Assembly (NCBI RefSeq): GCF_003602275.1
Contig: NZ_QZVT01000007.1
Coordinates: 124,001-188,000 of the forward strand
DNA: 64,000 nucleotides
Direction of reading: 5' to 3'
DNA from: Arthrobacter cheniae
Lineage (GTDB): Bacteria > Actinomycetota > Actinomycetes > Actinomycetales > Micrococcaceae
Under the pieces are notes generated by a model. The model made no database searches, was not told where the DNA came from, and worked only from the letters and a program-made list of their open reading frames with translations. Both the position numbers and the translations under genes were made by a program. Position 1 is the first letter of the stretch. Every line of letters starts with the position of its first letter. Below, piece after piece: positions 60,759 to 64,000 of this stretch.

Positions 60759-62282
60759 ATGAAATCCCTCCAAGGCGCCACGGAGCACCTCGACGTCGTC
60801 ATTGTCGGAGCCGGCCTCTCCGGCATCGGCGCCGCCTACCGCGTGTCCACGGAACTTCCCGGCAAGAGCTTCGCCGTCCTCGAGTCCCGGAGCGCGATCG
60901 GCGGCACCTGGGACCTGTTCCGCTACCCGGGTGTCCGCTCGGACAGCGACATGTTCACCCTCGGCTACCCGTTCCGCCCGTGGACCGAGGCGAAGGCCAT
61001 CGCCGACGGTTCGTCGATCCTCGACTACATCCGCGCCACCGCTGACGACCCCCGCATCCGCGAGCGCATCCGCTTCCACACCAGGCTGATCAGCGCAGCC
61101 TGGTCATCCGAGGACGCGCGCTGGACCCTGGACCTGGACGTCACGGACAACGACGGCGCCACCGCGCGACGCCGGCTCACCTGCGGATTCCTCTACCTGT
61201 GCAGCGGCTACTACGACTACGACCGCGGGTATGAGCCGTCCTTCCCGGGTATCGACTCCTTCACCGGCGAGATCGTCCGCCCGCAGTTCTGGCCCGAGGA
61301 CCTCGACTACAAGGGCAAGCGTGTGGTGGTGATCGGCAGCGGTGCCACCGCCGTAACACTCGTGCCGTCGATGGCGAGGGACGCGGGCCACGTGACCATG
61401 CTGCAGCGCTCCCCCACCTACGTCACCGCCGTGCCGAGCCGCGACAAATTCTCCGATGCAGCGCGCCGCCACCTGCCCGCCGGCGTCGCACACCATGTCG
61501 CCCGGGCCAAGAACGTGCTGTTCACCCAGGCGTTCTACCAGCTGTGCCGTCGGCGCCCGGAGGTCGCGAAGAAACTGATCCGCACGCAGACCGCCCGGAT
61601 CCTCGGCGACGAGGAGCTCGTCCGCGAGCATTTCACTCCCGCCTACAACCCGTGGGACCAGCGACTCTGCGTCGCGCCCAGCGCTGACCTGTTCAAGGCC
61701 ATGAAGTCAGGACAAGCCTCCGTGGTCACGGACACCATCGGCACCTTCACCCCGACCGGCATCCGGCTGGCCTCCGGGCAGGAACTCGAGGCCGACGTCG
61801 TCGTCACGGCCACGGGCCTGTCGATGCTGCCCCTGGGCGGTGCTGCCTTCACCGTGGACGGGAAGGCCGTCGACCTCGGCGACTCGTGGGTGTACCGGGG
61901 GCTGATGATCAGCGGCGTGCCCAACCTCGCGCTCTGCGTCGGCTACACCAACGCGTCCTGGACGCTCCGCGCGGACCTCAGCTCGCGATACGTCTGCCGC
62001 CTCATCAACTACATGGACCGCCACGGCCATGCCTACGGCGCGCCCGCTGCGGACAGCGACATGAAGGCCCGGCCCATCCTCGACCTGACGTCGGGCTACG
62101 TGCAGCGCGCCGTCTCGGCGTTCCCCAAGCAGGGCGACCGCCAGCCCTGGATCATGCGCCAGAACTACCTGCTCGATGCCCCCACCGCGCTGCGAGGGAA
62201 CCTCGCGAGGAACATGGTGTTCGACAACCCCGCACCACCCACCGACACCCCCGTCCCCGACCTCCAGGAGATCCACGCGTGA
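60759..62282 (+). CDS. Flavin-containing/Baeyer-Villiger-type monooxygenase (MymA-like)
   Basis: 507 residues. FAD-binding VVIVGAGLSGIGAAYRVSTE, the SAIGGTWDLFRYPGVRSDSD segment and the NADPH-binding VVVIGSGATAVTLVPSMARD. The fingerprint that is FxGxxxHxxxW in this family reads FTGEIVRPQFWPEDL here, with Arg in place of the His. It oxygenates ketones or S/N centres. The ATG at 60759 is close to the AGAGGG stretch with little spacer; the GTG at 60726 would add 11 residues. It is coupled to the SDR by GTGA. Confidence 0.87.
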   Translation: MKSLQGATEHLDVVIVGAGLSGIGAAYRVSTELPGKSFAVLESRSAIGGTWDLFRYPGVRSDSDMFTLGYPFRPWTEAKAIADGSSILDYIRATADDPRIRERIRFHTRLISAAWSSEDARWTLDLDVTDNDGATARRRLTCGFLYLCSGYYDYDRGYEPSFPGIDSFTGEIVRPQFWPEDLDYKGKRVVVIGSGATAVTLVPSMARDAGHVTMLQRSPTYVTAVPSRDKFSDAARRHLPAGVAHHVARAKNVLFTQAFYQLCRRRPEVAKKLIRTQTARILGDEELVREHFTPAYNPWDQRLCVAPSADLFKAMKSGQASVVTDTIGTFTPTGIRLASGQELEADVVVTATGLSMLPLGGAAFTVDGKAVDLGDSWVYRGLMISGVPNLALCVGYTNASWTLRADLSSRYVCRLINYMDRHGHAYGAPAADSDMKARPILDLTSGYVQRAVSAFPKQGDRQPWIMRQNYLLDAPTALRGNLARNMVFDNPAPPTDTPVPDLQEIHA

Positions 62283-63130
62283 GTATCCGCCCCTTCCAGT
62301 TCACCGATGCCACCGCCGTCGTCACGGGAGCCGCGGCCGGCATGGGCGAGCACCTCGCTCGCGGTCTCGCGGAGCGCGGGAGCAGCCTGTTGCTCGTCGA
62401 TCGCGACGCCGCACGGCTCGAGGTCGTCGCCTCCTCCATCCGCTCCACCTATCCCGGCAGCAACGTGCGGACCTTCGTCGCCGATCTGTCGGAGCGCGAC
62501 GCCGTGGAGCGGCTGGCCGCGGACCTGCTCGCCGCGACGGACGTCGTCGACCTGCTCATCAACAACGCCGGGGTAGCCCTGGCCGGCAGGTTCGACCAGA
62601 TCAGCATGGACGATTTCGATTGGGTCATGGCCATCAACTTCCACGCACCCGTCCTGCTGACGCACCATCTGCTCCCGCGGATCGGTCCGGGCGGGCACAT
62701 CGTCAACGTCTCGAGCCTGTTCGGCCTCGTGGGACCCAAGGGCCAGACCGCCTACTCCTCCAGCAAATTCGCGATCCGCGGATTCACCGAGGCACTCCGC
62801 AACGAGCTGCTGCCCCGCGGCATCGGCATCACCTCCGTGCACCCCGGCGGTATCAGGACCAACATCGCCCTCAACGCCCGCATCGGCGGGAACCTGAGCA
62901 CGCTCGACGTGAAGAAGGCGAAGGACGACTTCAACAAGCTCCTCACCTTTCCTGCCGACAAGGCGGCCGAACTCATGCTCGAGGCCGTGAAGACGCGCAG
63001 GCCGCGGCTGCTCATCGGCCTCAGCGCGAAGGTACCCGACGTCGTCGCCCGCGTTGCACCGATGTCCTTCGGGACCCTCGAGCGGCAGGCCACGAAGCTC
63101 GCCCGCCTCGCCGGGAAGATCCGCCGATGA
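62279..63130 (+). CDS. SDR-family oxidoreductase
   Basis: 283 residues from the GTG at 62279, overlapping the FMO stop. TGAAAGMGEHLARGLAERGS, NNAGVALAGRFDQIS, NVSSLFGLVG and YSSSKFA motifs are intact; a longer C-terminal region (KKAKDDFNKLLTFPADKAAE) matches the acyl-type SDR partners of MymA-like operons. It probably interconverts the alcohol and ketone feeding the monooxygenase. Confidence 0.88.
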   Translation: MSIRPFQFTDATAVVTGAAAGMGEHLARGLAERGSSLLLVDRDAARLEVVASSIRSTYPGSNVRTFVADLSERDAVERLAADLLAATDVVDLLINNAGVALAGRFDQISMDDFDWVMAINFHAPVLLTHHLLPRIGPGGHIVNVSSLFGLVGPKGQTAYSSSKFAIRGFTEALRNELLPRGIGITSVHPGGIRTNIALNARIGGNLSTLDVKKAKDDFNKLLTFPADKAAELMLEAVKTRRPRLLIGLSAKVPDVVARVAPMSFGTLERQATKLARLAGKIRR

Positions 63131-64000
63131 GCGGGGCGAAGCGGCACGGGGCAGGGGACGTGGCCGAGCACGACGACGGCGTCCTGGACGTCCTCGGCGT
63201 GCGCGTCCGCTACCGTGACGACGGCCTCCGGACGCAGCCTCCGGTCCTCCTACTGCACGGGATCGGCCGGAGCCTCGAGGACTGGCAGGGGCTGTACGGC
63301 CGGTTAGCGCCTGATCACAGGGTGATCAGCGTGGACCTGCCGGGCTTCGGGTTGTCGGAGCGGACGGAGGGGCGCTACTCGCTGGAGTCCATGGCACGGT
63401 TCGTCATCGCGGCACTGGACATCCTCGGGGAGCACCGGCCCCTGCACGTGGTGGGCAACTCCCTCGGCGGAGCGATCGCCATGAAGATCAGCGCGCTCGA
63501 GCCGCAGCGCGTCCGGAGCCTCGTGCTCGTGAACAGTGCGGGTTTCGGCAAGGAGGTCACGATCGCCCTGCGGCTCCTGGCCGTCCGGCCTATCGGCAAG
63601 AGGCTCATGAAGGACAAGTCGAGGAAGGCCGCGTACCGCACCGAGCGTGCACTTTTCTACGACAAGCGATTCGTCACCGAGGAACGCCTCGACCACGCGC
63701 AGCGCGTGGGCGGGAACCCCGTGTACGACGACGTCCTGCTCGCCGTCGCGCGGCACCTCGGCACGTTCCGCGGAGTGCGCCGGCGTTGGCGGAACGAGCT
63801 GCTGCGCGTCGTGGCGGCGCAACGGAAACCCACTCTCGTGGTGTGGGGCGATGAGGACCGCGTGCTGCCGGCGTCGCACCTCGACCATGCGCGGACCGTC
63901 TTTCCGCACGCGGAATTCCATCTGTTCGAGAAGTGCGGGCACATGCCGCAGATCGAGCGCGAAGAGGAGTTCGACGCGATGGTCCGGACGTTCATCAAGG
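63127..64000 (+). CDS. Alpha/beta-hydrolase, incomplete at window end
   Basis: Starts MSGAKRHGAGDVAEHDDGVL at the ATG overlapping the SDR stop. Seen: VLLLHGIGRSLEDWQGLYG (oxyanion HG), VVGNSLGGAIAMKI (nucleophile Ser), GDEDRVLPASHLDHA (acid) and KCGHMPQIE (His). At least 291 residues are present. In MymA-like loci a lipase/esterase (LipR type) hydrolyses the ester formed by Baeyer-Villiger oxidation; this gene occupies that role by position. Confidence 0.85.
   Translation, partial: MSGAKRHGAGDVAEHDDGVLDVLGVRVRYRDDGLRTQPPVLLLHGIGRSLEDWQGLYGRLAPDHRVISVDLPGFGLSERTEGRYSLESMARFVIAALDILGEHRPLHVVGNSLGGAIAMKISALEPQRVRSLVLVNSAGFGKEVTIALRLLAVRPIGKRLMKDKSRKAAYRTERALFYDKRFVTEERLDHAQRVGGNPVYDDVLLAVARHLGTFRGVRRRWRNELLRVVAAQRKPTLVVWGDEDRVLPASHLDHARTVFPHAEFHLFEKCGHMPQIEREEEFDAMVRTFIK

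Overview
The window is high-GC, gene-dense DNA with actinobacterial signatures: a Rv2466c-like DsbA protein, a VirS/MymA-type divergon, GAF-ANTAR regulators and a SAM-IV-type riboswitch. The overall gene content resembles Arthrobacter or a close member of the Micrococcaceae. This placement is inferred from gene families; there is no rRNA or other marker gene in the window. I see no tRNA, rRNA, CRISPR array, intact insertion sequence or phage module. Most of the sequence is metabolic accessory DNA: many small catabolic operons, each with its own dedicated regulator.

Layout. 1-4.7 kb: glycosyltransferases (GT8-like, GT4, GT2), a sugar-lactone-type FAD oxidase and a D-2-hydroxyacid dehydrogenase. 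4.9-7.0 kb: a gene graveyard holding a 5'-truncated pdxA2-type dehydrogenase and two homologous broken copies of a GntR-type UTRA domain, with two very small intact-looking genes between them. 7.0-9.1 kb: a lower-GC pair, an Mrr-like restriction endonuclease and a NERD-domain gene frameshifted in an 8-base poly-C tract. 9.3-18.4 kb: an amide/ammonium nitrogen cluster (MetX-like esterase, GlnT-type glutamine synthetase, TetR regulator, ammonium transporter, alcohol dehydrogenase, NCS1 permease with a 57-residue membrane protein, nitrilase-family amidohydrolase, NIPSNAP protein). Four copies of one 19-bp palindrome sit in two pairs in front of the synthetase/regulator and the transporter.

18.5-21.4 kb: Rieske/DUF2231 protein, DoxX protein and an unusual winged-helix plus pullulanase-X25 protein. 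21.6-27.5 kb: a PucR regulator divergent from a five-gene PxpA / biotin carrier / biotin carboxylase / PxpB / PxpC operon for 5-oxoproline or another lactam. 27.5-33.6 kb: a LacI regulator divergent from an asparaginase, cyclic-imidase-like (HpPgdA-type) deacetylase, MFS, SDR, SDR operon, with two identical operators in the promoter. 33.6-37.5 kb: small conserved proteins, a frameshifted matrixin-like protease, an Rv2466c-like DsbA protein, a UPF0303 protein and a 24-bp minisatellite. 37.7-42.0 kb: metQ-metI-metN plus a flavin monooxygenase behind a SAM-IV-like riboswitch.

42.1-47.3 kb: two SDRs, two small cytosolic proteins, a formamidase/acetamidase, a glycerophosphodiesterase and an ECF sigma factor. 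47.6-50.1 kb: GAF and GAF-ANTAR sensory proteins sharing an uncharacterised ~55-residue module. 50.4-55.0 kb: SQR-like flavoprotein, glutamine amidotransferase, and a MarR-controlled DHA2 drug exporter. 55.2-59.4 kb: an FdhF/YdeP-type molybdoenzyme, an MFS protein and a DUF6457 protein. 59.5-64.0 kb: a LacI HTH fragment, then a VirS-like AraC regulator divergent from an FMO, SDR, alpha/beta-hydrolase operon resembling the mycobacterial mymA locus; the last gene runs off the window.

A recurrent theme is release and capture of nitrogen from amides, imides and lactams (nitrilase, FmdA-type amidase, asparaginase, imidase, PxpABC, glutamine synthetase, Amt), each unit under separate local control.
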